Numbered from the stretch's first letter, positions 1-13,140 are shown. The stretch is DNA of 64,000 nucleotides from Holothuria scabra (GCA_037179385.1 CM074179.1:8246001-8310000), one strand, 5' to 3'. A program made the numbers and translations. The notes: a model not told the origin generated them from the sequence alone.

Positions 1-3000
1 GTCAAATCCAGTTGAGAGGCTATGGCAGAGTTGCAAGTTACAGTGATGCAACTAATTAATTCATTCTCTCTAGAATTTTTAGTCTGTGCCTTGGCAAGCT
101 ATAGACTTGATTTACAGTGCAGGGGGTAACTACTGTAGGCTGTGTGCCCGCTGCTGGATTGGATGCAATGCAGCTGTTACCAGATGCAGTTGAAGTAAAC
201 TAATATGTACAGTAGTAATACCTGTCAGCATACTGTAGTAAGTAGCCTACTGTACTTGGTACTGTACACTGTCACTCTGACGTTTGGGGCACCAAGCACC
301 TGTACATTCTCACGCAGAAAATTTTGCCTCAAGAGACCTGTAATAATGAACATGGAGACTGCTGCTGTAGCCGTTTTGACGTTGTTACGCTATTTACGCA
401 TTGACATGAAATATATTCCTTACCTGCTGCGAAGGTTAGCCGATAACTGCGTTGCAACAGCAAACATAGTTCCGTACGTACCTATGTCTAGGCCTTTTCG
501 TTGTATGTACACGAATCCGGACAGCAAGTGATGGTCTGATTTCAGTCAGCCATAACTGGGGTCTGTCACCTTTAAATCCTTCGATTTCCTTGCTTACCCC
601 TGTCATGGATGGTTTTACATTAATTTGTATCTTAACCTCTCCAATTTCACTAAATATGAGGCTTTGAAATTCATGTAAACAATAAATAAAGAGGATTAAA
701 GGCTGATGGACCCCACTAATGGCTGCCTACAGTCACTAAAAACAAGCGCAAATCAGATTTGTCTATAGCAGCGCTAGCAGTTGAATGTGATGTGAGATAC
801 GATTTACTGAATTTGTAGTTATCAGTAAGCATAATTATTTGCTAATTTCTGTGGTTCTCTAACTACGGTAAGAATACTTTGGAGATTTAAGATGCATGTT
901 TTTCAGAGGCCTAGGCAGGTCAGCAGGTTTGGGTGTCCAAATGCAGTCAAACCCACAAAATGTGGTTCACTTGGGAGGTATGCAATATATGATTTGCATG
1001 GGATGTTTGTGAAAATTTCAACTGCTTTTTTCATGATGTCTCTCACATATGTTTTTTACCGGACAGCGTACAGTAGTCCGATATCTATTAATGGGTGCGA
1101 GTTCCCAAAATAATTAGCATAAATTAAATTTTCATAGTCCTGCTGAAAGTACAGTTGCACAGGTTGGCATATTTTTGGCTCTTTCCTACCACAGATTGAG
1201 AGGATTTCAACCAAAACCCCCAAAAATCGGATCAAAACCCAAACCAAGTTTGTTGTAGTGTGACCACAACTTAAAATACTGCAGGAAAGTTACTGGCCCT
1301 GTTGGCCAGTGGATTTTTCATTGTACAAGTTGAACCATGAACATGCTGTACATTGATGTTGTATGATATCGTTGCAGAACTTTAAGATTTTGTTATTACC
1401 TGCTGGAAGTGTGTTCTTTCTCAGCGTTCAGTTATGTGATGTATTAATTAACCAATGAAAGTTAATGTTCCATCCTGCAGTACCTTTTACAGAGTGCTGC
1501 AGTTGATATATATTGAATTTAGCAAGTCCCAACAAAACTGTACTGTTTATTTTAATTCTTGTTTGAATTGAAAGGACAGTACAGTATTTTAAGATGACTT
1601 TAATACTGTACTACACTTGATCAGCTTGCTTTAAATTGGTTGAACCTAATGTAGTTGTTTACAGTACGTCACTCAGACTGGTTTTGTGTGTACGGTGTAT
1701 ACATCTCTTCAAAAGCACAGATCTGTACAGCACTGGGATGGATTTAATTGATGTATCATGATGGCAAAGAATTTTAATGACATATGTTTATAATCTAATT
1801 CATCTGTCATGTTTATGCTGCTATTAAGCTGTTTATCATGTTAAGCATTCTCCATTGTGTCAAATGTGTACAGAAGTCTTCATGAAAAGTTGGACTCACC
1901 AGAAAAGAATTTTGTTTTGAAGGGAAATCTGAAGGATAGCCTTGTGGACACTACAGTGTATTACTGTACAGTATGTTGTATAGAGTGGAACAACAAAGCT
2001 CTTGAAAGTGTGATAACTGGCACTTACAAATGTGCATCTTATAGTATACTGGAAAACAACTCTCCAACATTCCTGAAGTACAGTACTGTATGTATACTGC
2101 TTTAGTGTGCCAATTTTAAATAAATGTATTAAAAAAATAAAAAAAAATAAATGCAAAAAAAAGCAGTTCAATATTTATGCTAAAAAAACAAAAGTTGACT
2201 TTCTGGTTTGTTTTTCATGTAAATTATTTACAGTACACACTTTGGTGTAAATGTACTGTACAGCTGCTGTACACGGAAAAGGTAAACTTACAGTAGCTTG
2301 CTCCTGTGAAAGTCCTTTATCTGGAAGCCGATAACTGCTGGAGGCCCCTTTTATGAATTAGCAGCATTTAATTGGTTGGTCAAGCTCAAGTGTGAAATCA
2401 AAAAGTTACGATGTCATTTTATAGGAAGGTGTAATTTAATAGCCCTGGATGCCCTGGTGAAATACTAAAATCTGACAGAATTTTGTGTGAACAGGCTGTG
2501 TGGTTGTGCATCTTAAAGTGAAGGGAGGGAAGGGGTGAAGCTGGTTTTTACAAAAATTTTGATTCAGAAGCCTCACATGTAAAATCCAAAAGTTGAAGCA
2601 ATCCCTCCTTCTTCAGTACATCCACTACAGTACAGTTCTTGGTCTCTTTCCATAATTTCTGCATATGTGTCATTCTTCAATACTGGGTAATGAAAGTGTG
2701 ACATGCATACCCAAAATTACAATTCATCAAATAGTTAAGAAAAGTATCTTATCACCTTCCAAATATCATGTTTTAACTGAGTATCAAATAGGAAGATAGT
2801 TGAGTAAATAGTTTACTGAGATATTTCAGACAGTAGGTCATTCATCTACATGTGTGACATATGTAACATGGTGTCCACTTGCATGCTTGTAATTGAGTAT
2901 GATAAAAAAAAATATGAGATATTTGTGTGTTACCATATTTTTCTTGTCTATCTGAGTTACTTAAATGCCCTCCCTAATAAACGCCCCCCAACTTTTTCGT

Positions 3001-5640
3001 CACATTGCATAAAGTGAAATTGTTAATTCCAAAGACAAAATGGTAAAAGGAAAACGAAATAGTCCTGCCTTGAAGCCACGAAATCTGCTAAAGTCTCATA
3101 CTGTATCCTGAAGTAAAAGGCATGTTTCTGCAACTAATTTCTGTTGATATCCATCACGCTATCACATACCGCAAACCTGTACTGCTTCGTTTGCAGTTCG
3201 AAAGTGGTACTGTACATACCGTAGGTATACAAATATTCGCTAGCCTATCCGAACAGCCTAACATGAAAATCCAAATTCAACACAGGAAAACTGTTTATCT
3301 GTGAAATGCTGTGAACATGTATGTACTGCTAATGGTACTACTCACGGTAACTGTTATGCGATTACTGTATGTACGTGCATATAGCCAGCCGGTCAGTATA
3401 GTACCGTGAGGCCTGGCTGTATACTGTTCACAGCATGCATGAATGCATATGCCACGGGCACTTAAAAAAGTGTGCAGTGTGCATAGATAATAGCTATGTG
3501 CAAGCCCATGTGGATATGAACTACTGGTGCCTAGGTCTTGACAAACACACATCTTGTCAATCCATAATATCTTGCAGTTTTCAGTTCTCAGAGTTGTGTG
3601 ACGTATGCAATGGGGTGGACACCAAATGTTACATATGTAACACTCTTTTGTATAGCTCATAGGAAATAACTCAGGTAGTTTGTCCCCATGCTATGTCACA
3701 TTCAATAAAGTGATGTGATCCACTTCATATGACGTACATTATGAGGAGATCTAACCCTTGTTCTACATCTGATAGTCTTTTGAAAAACAGTTGTATTTTT
3801 ATTTCACGTTTTGGTGTCCACTTTTTGGCCATTTTTCAACTAATATCGGCTCTCAGAAAAATACTAGGGGTGGTATGACAGTAATGTTATCTTATGTATC
3901 TCTGTGCTGGGTGAGGTCTATGAAAATACATCAGCTACAGACCTCCACCCTAAAGAGGCTGATTAGGTGCTCTATATATTTGTCCACTGTGAATCTCTCC
4001 AGTACTGGAGAATAGCACAGTAACAACACAGGGTTGTTCCAAAGGTGGAAGGTCAGTGTCAGCCTCTGACATACTAAAGTGTACAATGTAGTGTTCTGTA
4101 CCATACAGTACTTGATGATTCATGGAAATGTTGTGACTTGTTATGTATGCTACGGTATAATAGGCTACTAAGTACTGTATACCCATAAAAATTAAGGCTT
4201 GCCTACTTACAGTATGTCTGTAAAAACAGTAGAAGTCATTATAGTAGGTCTTTTTATTCCTTTATGCTTAAATAATGTTGTACGGTAGTATGCATGGGCC
4301 TACTGTACTTATTGTTGACCAAACCAAAAGTTGATGTGTCCCGCCCCCCCCCCCCCTCCCCTTTACTTTGTTGACAGAAATCTCTTCCCTGTTAACCAGG
4401 GCTGGTCATTTCTGTACTTCTCCAACATACGTGAATCACCTTGAAAGTTTAACTTTTAATACAGGCTCGTGAATCTTCAAAGAATGCACTGTTTCCCATG
4501 TCTGGGTGAGTGTACAGCATTATCTCTGTACATGAAGCAGTTCCAGATACGCTGTTCACTGTGCAGTAATACAGGAACTGAGGACTTGAGTCTATCTCAC
4601 TGCACACTAAATAGAGTGCTCTATGACTAAGACCTTAAACAAGTCACTACAAGCAAGGGAAAAGTTTGTTTACATAAGAACTAAATTTGCCCAGGAGTGA
4701 ACTAGCTAGCATGCAAATGCTCTGTGACTAAGCACCGAAACAGCACGCTGTTACACAATGACTGCAGCTGTTGATGATGATCTTTCAATTTTACTCTCAC
4801 TGTACAGTACTTAAGGCTGTGTATGTTATATGGAGTAGATGTACAGTACAGTACTGTATGTGGATCAGTTGCTTAGTCTCTCTATTAATATCAGAGGCAG
4901 ATGAATACAAGACTTACTTGACTTGGAATTCACTGTAAAAGTAATATGATACATGCAGTACCTGATAATATAAGATGAGTATGAAACACTTGTCAATTTG
5001 TTTTAGTGTTTGTCCATGACATAAGTGTACATTATTGAACGTCACGCCGTAACAGGGACAGGCCTGGTAATAATTACTGGAAAGTGATTTTTAATTTTGA
5101 TTAATGCATGGTGTTGTAAAGATTGGACCATGTATAAAACCTTGGTGAAGTTGTACTTGAGCCTGAGGTAAAGTGTGTACAAGATGATGTATGAGGTGAA
5201 ATTGGAAATTGGATGTGTACAATAAACTTTGGTGTCATACAGTAGGCTTATAATATAGAACACCTGAAGTGAATGGTGTAAAATCATACTTTAATTAATT
5301 TGCGGTTTTGGCGAAGAAGAACACTCATTGCAAGAAGGTGCATTGGAACAGATCATTAACAGATTTTGTACAGTTTGTCTGGATGCTGAAAGGGAATTAA
5401 TTTAAGCTCAAGTACATATGGCAGAATTATTGTATAGGCTGGCCACAGTTGTGTGGTGAAGGTGAAGGGGGGTGGGGTGGCTAGTAGTAAAATTTAATAA
5501 GTATAGGCCTAAATATTAGTATTACAACTCAGTGTAACACTCCTAGAGATGATTGTTAAAATTAGGGAAAGTGTTTAATTGAAAAATGAAGACATTTTGA
5601 TAATCATATATTTGGAGGAACTGTTTTAATTGAGCATAAT
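1..5640. other. Intergenic, no supported gene
   Basis: I see no homology-bearing reading frame here. The short open frames are low in complexity and lack credible splice sites. The stretch is AT-rich and unusually dense in the words TACTGTA and TACAGTA and overlapping GTACTGTAC-like forms. It has a poly-C run near 4341-4357 and a transposon end fragment near 2931-2998. A first non-coding exon of KIF3B could lie here, but nothing in the sequence shows it. Confidence 0.6.
2931..2998 (-). mobile_element. End fragment of the GCGTTTATT-type TA transposon
   Basis: The segment matches the complement of the right end of the complete element at 56038-57744. It has a TACC-ATATTTT start, then a degenerate first AATAAACGC-like motif and a second, intact AATAAACGCCCCC motif with similar spacing. 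Only one end is visible and no partner end was found, so this is a solo or truncated end. Confidence 0.5.
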
Positions 5641-5772
5641 GGCTTAAGGTACACTACCATACACAGTGATGGAGGAAAGGAATTCAGTCAGAGGGGGCAA
5701 GAAGGTTTAAGGCTTAAGGTACACTACCATACACAGTGATGGAGGAAAGGAATTCAGTCAGAGGGGGCAAGA
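5641..5772. repeat. Two-copy 70-bp tandem duplication
   Basis: A segment starting GGCTTAAGGTACACTACC at 5641 is repeated at 5711. About 62 bases are identical, joined by a short AGGTTTAA linker. It lies in non-coding DNA and looks like a recent local duplication. Confidence 0.9.
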
Positions 5773-6866
5773 ATGGCCTGTAAGGGCACTTCAAAGTTTG
5801 TAGGGCAAGGATATTTGGTGAGAGGGGATGAAAAATAGGCTGTAGAGGGGGCTCTTATAAATCTAGATAGATGTATACCTGGTATGCCTCAATACAGTAA
5901 AAAGGGGGCTGACAGGCAATATGAGTCCATCAAGGGGGGGTGAGGGGCACTGCCCTTTCTGACTATATGGTAGCTCCACCATTGACCATACAGTATTTTC
6001 TTGAAAAACACTTCACCCCATACAGTGTCAATCCTAACTGACTGCAAATTTGGACACCATTGGGCAGAAAACTGGTTGTTCCTCATGAAATACTGTAACT
6101 GTACATGTTACAGTATAGTCCCACTGCATGATTTTTTGGAAGTTGTTTATTTTCAGAAATTTTAAATTAACACTCTAAATTGAGAAAAAATATTATAGGG
6201 TGATTACAATTGCAGTTTTCATTTTCAATCAAGGAATAACAAGTTGATTGATTTCATCTGCAGTCTTGAATGCATGGAGATTATATTGTAATTGATACAC
6301 TCAGAACTTTGGGTCGTCAACAAGACTACTTTATTGTCCTGTTGGTAGTCTGACAGAAATTCTTTTTGTCTTGGATGCCAAGACACATGTCTGTTAAAAT
6401 TTTACATCTTAAATACGTGTAAAGGCACATGGTTCCCTTGATATTGCTTACAGTGAAGATAGGCATTGGTTTTAATGTAATACTTCAAGTGCACAACACA
6501 TCTGTGATAGTCATCAGCTACTGCATGCTTGAGTTTCGGAATATAATTGATTGTGCTACAGGCAGAGTAAAATGCAGATTAAAGTGTGCAAGGACTGCAT
6601 TGATTTCCTTTCAGCAGTGCCCCATTTTATGCTCATCAGTGCTCTTCAGCTCTCAAGAGGACTTAACTGTAGAATTTTCAGTTCATATGAAATCATATAC
6701 TGTACTTACTGCAGTACAGTATGAATATTTCAGACAACCACTACAATCTCACTTTGACTAGATGTTAGGAGCATGAATTTTTCCATCCTGCTGTGAATTT
6801 TTCAAAATTTTGTGTACTGCCCATTTGGGACAGTAAGCTACCCTTCCCCCCCCCCATCCCTTTTAG
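5773..6866. other. Intergenic, nothing recognised
   Basis: No domain-bearing frame, RNA gene or repeat structure was recognised. It ends in a poly-C run (about 6847-6855) directly before the split MITE. Confidence 0.5.
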
Positions 6867-6924
6867 AGGTCCAATTTCTCTCGCCAAAGAGTTCCAATTC
6901 TTCTACAGGTAACATTCTTACTTA
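6867..6924 (+). mobile_element. TTAA MITE copy 1, left part
   Basis: This matches the left terminus of the roughly 300-bp TTAA MITE family (AGGNCCAATTNTCTC followed by CCAATTCT and CTTACTTA). The homology stops inside the element where retrotransposon sequence begins, and resumes near 7871. The flank before it is TTAG, a decayed TTAA. Confidence 0.75.
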
Positions 6925-7870
6925 CAGTAAACCTGTCTGCGGCTGCCGGATCAAGTTGTGACACGTCCTCACAAATCAGACTACCAAATAATGCTTCAAT
7001 TTTCACTGCCGAACTCAAGGCACTGAAGATGGCATTCGATCTGATTGAGGAACGGAATAGCGACTGGTTCATTGTGTTGACAGACTCACTTTCAAGCCTT
7101 TTGGCACTTCAGGGTAATGAGCTCAATCACCTTCTGGAAATAGATCTTCCTGAAGCTTACTCGAACCTGGTTCGGCTGCGGAAATCAGTTGTGCTTGCGT
7201 GGGTCCCTAGTCACGTTGGCATACCAGGGAACGAAACAGCCGATACGCTTGCTAAAGAAGCCCTTCAGATGGACGTCACCAACATCTGTTTGCCCCATAC
7301 CGACTAACGCGCTAAGATCAATGGCTTCGTAAAATCACAGTGGCAAGAACTGTGGGATTCCTTTCCCGAAAACAAATTGTATCGAGTCAAAGCTACGGAT
7401 GGAACTGGGGGAAATGGAGTCCCCAGAGAACGGAGGGATGATTTAGTCCTGACTAGGGCCCGCATTGGGCACACTTACCTTACCCACGCCTATTTACTTC
7501 ACGGAGATGAAAGACCATACTGCATACCTTGTGACTGTGCTGTCTCCGTCAGTCACATTCTCGTTGACTGCTATGAATACTCCCACATTTGCCAGAAATA
7601 CTACACCGTACCCAACCTGAAAACCTTGTTTGAACGAACTGATTCTTCCCTGATTCTTGGCTTTCTCAAGGAAAGTAAACTCTATAGAAATATTTGACAT
7701 GACTCCCGACTTGCTGCTTTCTTTTTTTGTAGAATTTAGCCCCCCGTTGTTCCTGTTTTTACTTTTCCCTTTTTTTTAGGTAAGTTTTCCTAAACCATGG
7801 TAACTGTCCAACTTGGTGACACTATATAACACATTCGTGTTGGTGTGTCGTTAAACCCTATCTAACTAAC
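6925..7870 (+). pseudogene. 5'-truncated non-LTR retrotransposon, RNase H end of ORF2
   Basis: The frame running through 6957-7697 encodes the C-terminal part of a non-LTR retrotransposon ORF2 of the Jockey/I type. The RNase H motifs are in order: FTAEL with acidic E at 7011, LTDSLSSL with D at 7083, and WVPSHVGIPGNETAD with D at 7242. A region RARIGHTYLTHAYLL then leads to a Cys/His cluster (YCIPC, HILVDC). An in-frame TAA at 7305 splits the frame, and reverse transcriptase and endonuclease are absent, so the copy is dead. The 3' end has a short conserved tail and a CTAACTAACTAA microsatellite. It sits inside a TTAA MITE. Confidence 0.85.
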
Positions 7871-8127
7871 TAAGTAACCCACAATTGTCTAAAATTCATC
7901 TCTTCCAGATCAATCTCAGTTAATTTGCTTCAGGGTAACAATAAAAGAGCAATATACAGTATGCATAAATCAAAGCACTCTCAGTACAAGTCATGATGTG
8001 TAAGATACTGTAAGCTTTATACTCTGCATTCTTTGAACAACAGTAACTGTCAATCAAAGAGATGAGCAAATAGAGAGTTTCTGTAGACTACTATAATAAT
8101 TGTAGTTTGGGGTGAGAGGACAGGCCC
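7871..8127 (+). mobile_element. TTAA MITE copy 1, right part
   Basis: Homology to the MITE resumes with ACAATTGTCTAAAATTCATC and continues through GCTTTATACTCTGCATT and GTCAATCAAAGAG. It ends in the right terminal inverted repeat TTTGGGGTGAGAGGACAGG followed by CCCTTAAA. With 6867-6924 it makes one complete element interrupted by the retrotransposon. Confidence 0.8.
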
Positions 8128-8188
8128 TTAAATTTGAAGTGTCTTTTATGTAGCATAACTATGTAGAATAGCGGCCGTAGCATAACTG

Positions 8189-8465
8189 GTGCTATGGCCG
8201 AGTGGATGGGGCGGTGGCATTTCAAGCAGTGAAGCTTAGCAACCGGGAGGTCTGGAGTTCAATTCCTGGCCGGGTCAAAGTTAGGTGGGTTTTTCATCCA
8301 AGAGCAATCTATGGTTTTCCCATCTGAACTGGCCTTTCAAAAAAATACCAAATTTGATCCAAATTGTTGAATTGGTTGCCACCTGACGTGAAGTTGTAAT
8401 TCATAAGCCAATGGCTTCTCCACGTTTGTGGTTGCTTAGCCCTTCAAGGCCTGATTATTATAACT
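8189..8465 (+). mobile_element. tRNA-derived SINE (class II tRNA head)
   Basis: The first ~88 bases look like a tRNA with a long variable arm (Leu/Ser type). There is an A-box-like TGGCCGAGTGGA and a B-box GGAGTTCAATTCC at about 8254-8266. The arms do not fold as a clean tRNA, and a body unrelated to tRNA follows to about 8465, so this is a SINE rather than a tRNA gene. The right boundary is approximate. Confidence 0.7.
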
Positions 8466-8847
8466 TCAAACAATTTTTGTACGAATGCCATGCAGCACCT
8501 GTACAAGATTCAAGGAGTTAGGTGTTATAGTTTGGGGTTTAAGGAAGGGGAAAAGTTTACAGTAGGTTAAAGGGTTAGAATTACTGTAGTGATGGGTTTC
8601 ATCGTCACATGAAAAACCAAAAGGACCAATTTGGAACTAATGAGACGAGGGACTATATAGACATCCTCTTGTACTGTACTGTATATTTATTGCATTTTAA
8701 ATGTACTGCACATGAAGAGTCTTTAAATACATTGTAGCTCATTGATATTAATACTCTATGGGGGAAAAAATTATACCACCTAGTATTTTTTAAATAAGAC
8801 ATCAAAGTTTGGTTAGCTACACCCAGTGACACACCAGTTATTAGACC
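8466..8847. other. Spacer, nothing recognised
   Basis: AT-rich sequence between the SINE and the 873-bp duplication. No gene or repeat was recognised. Confidence 0.5.
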
Positions 8848-9720
8848 CATGGGTCGTCAGCTGGTTTTAGTCTACTGTAGACGCAAGCTTCTTTACAACA
8901 CAATTTAAAGGGCAAAAGCAGTCATCACAAATTGAAGTAGTACTATCATGTTTCATGATTGGCTGTTGGGAGTAATGTGACATTTTTTCTCTTTAAATGT
9001 GAAATTTACTAGAAGTAACTGCTTGACTTACATTGAATATATGCAATAGTGAAGTTGAAAAATGTTTAAAGAGATTTTAAAGAGAAATAAGACAAAAATG
9101 ACCAGAGTTATTTAGCTTTTTTTTTTCAAAGCAAGTTTGGGAGCTAGGATTGCTCTTTACCTTTACAGGAACTGGCAGCCTTGCAAGATATGGGACCTGT
9201 AATGTCAGTAAAAACACATACAGTATAGTATAGAACCCCTTGTCACATTGTTCCTGCATGTGAGCAGCGCAGTACAGTATAGCATAGAGACTGTCTAATT
9301 ACTGATTGAGGAATGTACACAAACTCAGCCCTCGCAAATAGCCTTGGCATTTGGCAATGCCCAAGTAAATGCCGAGGCCAAATCAATTTGACATGGGCAA
9401 AATTTTTGCCGAGACAATACATTGTGTGACATTGTACGGGAACATACTGTAACAGTGCAAAAGTTGCACAATACATGGCTCGAAATTAGGCCTAAGTTTT
9501 GAGTAATGATTTGAAGAGAAGCCGTTTTATGATAAAAATTTTCTCCATGATAGAAATTTGAGCAAATGGTTTCAGTATTATTTCTTTACAAACAATACAT
9601 AGCTGCAATTTTCAAGTTTTAAGGAAAATTCTTGATCGAAATCATTCACTACGATCTGTATTTATGGAACGTACAGTACATAACTCACCACTGTCAAGAC
9701 GTGATTAGTCAGAAGTGCTG
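8848..9720. repeat. 873-bp tandem duplication, copy A
   Basis: Direct tandem repeat with the next 873 bp, essentially identical by eye. The one difference noticed is CTTTACAACAC here versus CTATACAACAC in copy B. It begins CATGGGTCGTCAGC and ends AGAAGTGCTG. It encodes no recognisable protein. An inner part from about 8935 to 9200 is a diverged homologue of modules at 11437 and 13275. Confidence 0.95.
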
Positions 9721-10593
9721 CATGGGTCGTCAGCTGGTTTTAGTCTACTGTAGACGCAAGCTTCTATACAACACAATTTAAAGGGCAAAAGCAGTCATCA
9801 CAAATTGAAGTAGTACTATCATGTTTCATGATTGGCTGTTGGGAGTAATGTGACATTTTTTCTCTTTAAATGTGAAATTTACTAGAAGTAACTGCTTGAC
9901 TTACATTGAATATATGCAATAGTGAAGTTGAAAAATGTTTAAAGAGATTTTAAAGAGAAATAAGACAAAAATGACCAGAGTTATTTAGCTTTTTTTTTTC
10001 AAAGCAAGTTTGGGAGCTAGGATTGCTCTTTACCTTTACAGGAACTGGCAGCCTTGCAAGATATGGGACCTGTAATGTCAGTAAAAACACATACAGTATA
10101 GTATAGAACCCCTTGTCACATTGTTCCTGCATGTGAGCAGCGCAGTACAGTATAGCATAGAGACTGTCTAATTACTGATTGAGGAATGTACACAAACTCA
10201 GCCCTCGCAAATAGCCTTGGCATTTGGCAATGCCCAAGTAAATGCCGAGGCCAAATCAATTTGACATGGGCAAAATTTTTGCCGAGACAATACATTGTGT
10301 GACATTGTACGGGAACATACTGTAACAGTGCAAAAGTTGCACAATACATGGCTCGAAATTAGGCCTAAGTTTTGAGTAATGATTTGAAGAGAAGCCGTTT
10401 TATGATAAAAATTTTCTCCATGATAGAAATTTGAGCAAATGGTTTCAGTATTATTTCTTTACAAACAATACATAGCTGCAATTTTCAAGTTTTAAGGAAA
10501 ATTCTTGATCGAAATCATTCACTACGATCTGTATTTATGGAACGTACAGTACATAACTCACCACTGTCAAGACGTGATTAGTCAGAAGTGCTG
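9721..10593. repeat. 873-bp tandem duplication, copy B
   Basis: Second copy of the 873-bp unit, starting immediately after copy A with no spacer. Near identity means either a very recent duplication or an assembly duplication of the two haplotypes. Confidence 0.95.
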
Positions 10594-11436
10594 CACTCGA
10601 CACATGAATGTGACACGCCAGAAAATTACCTTTAGATTAAAGAACAAGCCATTTAAACCTTTTGATACATAATTATATGGGAAAAATTTCTCAAAGCGGC
10701 TGTGTTGGTTTTATCAATGGAATTCCATCTGAATCTTCTGAAACAAATAACATTTATGAACAGTACGGTGCCATACCAAGTGTGTTAACAATTATTGTTA
10801 ACTTGCCATACACATAAATAATTGCATGAGTTTTACTGTTGTTTGCAATTGATACAGTAAGTTACCTAATAATAATAATGCCGAGCTAAAGTGTATTTTT
10901 GCTGAAGTCAGACCTTTTTACTTCAGCAATTTTTTTGCCATAGCCAATATCTTGTTTGCAAGGGCTGCAAACTTGTAATAATACTACAGGTACATTAAGA
11001 AGAAATGTTTTAGCATCCCACCTCCAGTCAGAGTGTGAATCCTTAAATGTCAGCTCGCCGCTATAAAATTTGCTTTTGTATATTAATGTAAAAATTTCTG
11101 CTTGGCCTCCAATATTTGCACATTTTACAAGTCACTAAACTGATCATTTAACATGACATTCAATATTTAGATTTTATTGCCTTAAAAGTGCACTAGTGAA
11201 TGATCAGCAAGTACTTGTGGTTTGAGGAGTAACAGGCAGTTATTTCTGCTGCAGTAGATTTCTCAGTCTCTGTAGGCTATGGTTTGAACATTTCAAGCCA
11301 CTATGTACATAATGTATTTATTTATAATATATGGAAATGTTCATCCCATTGAGAAATGAAAGTTTGTACTAACTGTGACACAGAGTCAGTTCCAATATTA
11401 AAAGGGGATATGCAGGTACCCCAACCGGAAGCAGTG

Positions 11437-11610
11437 TAGTATACTGTCCTGTTTCGTGATTGGTTCTTTAGAGTCATATCCATAGAACAATTTAGATTCT
11501 TAAAATGTGAAAGTTACCAGAAGGGAAAGCTTGGTTTACCTTTATATACTGTATGCAATATTGAAGTCCTAAAGTACATTATTATGACATATTCTTTGAA
11601 GAGAAATAAG
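11437..11610 (+). repeat. Dispersed CCTGTTTC-ATGATTGG module, copy
   Basis: Diverged homologue of 8935-9200. Shared landmarks in the same order are a TACTATCATGTTTCATGATTGG-like start, an AAATTTACTAGAAG-like centre, TGCAATA..GAAGT and AAGAGAAATAAG. Four copies lie in about 4.6 kb (near 8935, 9808, 11437 and 13275). Function is unknown. Confidence 0.6.
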
Positions 11611-12829
11611 AGTAAAATTACATAAATGTACTAACTGTACAAACTGTACAGCACTAGGAGGGGGGGGGGAGGGGGGCTGTTCGTATCTACTGTACAATAC
11701 TGCAGGTCTGTTGCTAGCCCATTTTACATCCACCTCCGCAATCAAGTTATTATTGTTCATTATGTGCATGGTTTATTTATTGTCTAGCTCTGCAGTTGTT
11801 TGAAATAAAGGTTTATCATGAAATATATGTAGGCTAGTGCTGTACACTGTATTACTGTACCTTTAAATTTGACTGTCCGAGATGCTGTACACTAGAGTAT
11901 GCTTTGGCCAGGAAGGAAAACTTTGCATGTCCCACCAGGTACTCCCTGTGCTATGGGGATGTAATAATTACAAGTCTTTCATTTCTCTTCACAGTTGTTG
12001 CAATAAACCAACACCTTGAATATTGTGTGCAATATAAAGAGGGACAATATGGTAAGTACCTGCTGCATGTGTATTGTGTGTCATACTGTCCAGATGCAAT
12101 ATAAGTGAAGTCTCAACTGGGACAGTAAAGTCAACTGTCCTACACTGTATTTAGGGGGATGCTGAATTTCATTATGACACCATCTGTGCTCTTTGGAGCA
12201 GTGAGCCGTTACAGAGTGCTGTGACTTCTGTTACGCTCCCTGGTTACAGTAAGTCCATATATACACAGGGTGTATGTCAGATATTGTTTTAGCTTCATGC
12301 ATATTCTGCAGATTGATTTTATGGACATTTTTCTGGTTGAAAGATGTATGGAAATTTATGAAAAAATTTGTAATAGAACTAATGCTGTATTTTGGAAACT
12401 TCAATGAAAGTTTGTGTATGCTGGTTGTAGGCTCCTCATTTGTCTTGTACATGTAAATTCATAATTTTATAGTACATTCTAAGGTGATGATTCAATCTGT
12501 ATGCAATGAGTTTAAAGCCTACCTGTAGATAATCATACATCAACTTGTCATACACAAATACAGGCTAATTATTGTTTGTATTATTTATATGTGACAGATT
12601 GACCATTTAAACAAATAAATATACTGTAAAACCCCTCATCCACATTTAATGGGAGAATTCCAAGTTTATTTTAAAAAATCTCTTCTACAGTATTTGCATG
12701 TATCTGTAATATCTGTTGTATTTGTATGAATTTGCATTTGATTGTATTTATTTGGTTGTTTTTTACAATATTTGGTAGTAATCAATACACTAGACAGAAA
12801 TGATAGAGGTAGAATGTGTGTACAAGTTA

Positions 12830-12945
12830 TCAAGGTATTGTGTTCAAAGGGAAACACTCCAAAAAACCCAGAGGACGTTTTGAGGATGGTGCTCCCAAGA
12901 AAAAGAGAAAGGGAGCTAGAAAGACAGAAATATAGAGACTTTGCA
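12830..12945 (+). other. Exon-like open segment of unknown identity
   Basis: An open frame ends in a basic, charged stretch (PRKRERELERQKYRDFAG) and is followed by a good donor (TTTGCAG, then GTACGT at 12946). A pyrimidine-rich stretch lies upstream near 12755-12775. I recognise no family. It could be an exon of an unidentified gene, an upstream exon of the KIF3B transcript, or a chance open frame. Confidence 0.2.
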
Positions 12946-13140
12946 GGTACGTCATGGAACCGCCATGCTGGAGGACATTCATGCCAAATACACCTGGCTT
13001 TGTGCCGAACGCACTGCACAGAGTGCATTGTGGTATGCACGGTGTGTACACATTCAACGAGCAAGCGCGCCCAGTGTGGTTTACTACGTAGTTACATGTA
13101 CTCCAACATGGCCGCCAGAGAGTATTATGACGTCATGTGA
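12940..13140 (+). promoter_or_regulatory. CpG-rich patch, possible KIF3B promoter
   Basis: About 200 bp with many CpGs in otherwise CpG-poor sequence. It includes GCAAGCGCGCCC, a Kozak-like CAACATGGCCGCC near 13105, and a full CRE palindrome TGACGTCA at about 13128-13135. It lies about 0.5 kb upstream of the first recognised KIF3B exon. The short frames starting at its ATGs do not splice in phase to that exon, so at most it would supply promoter and leader. Confidence 0.3.
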
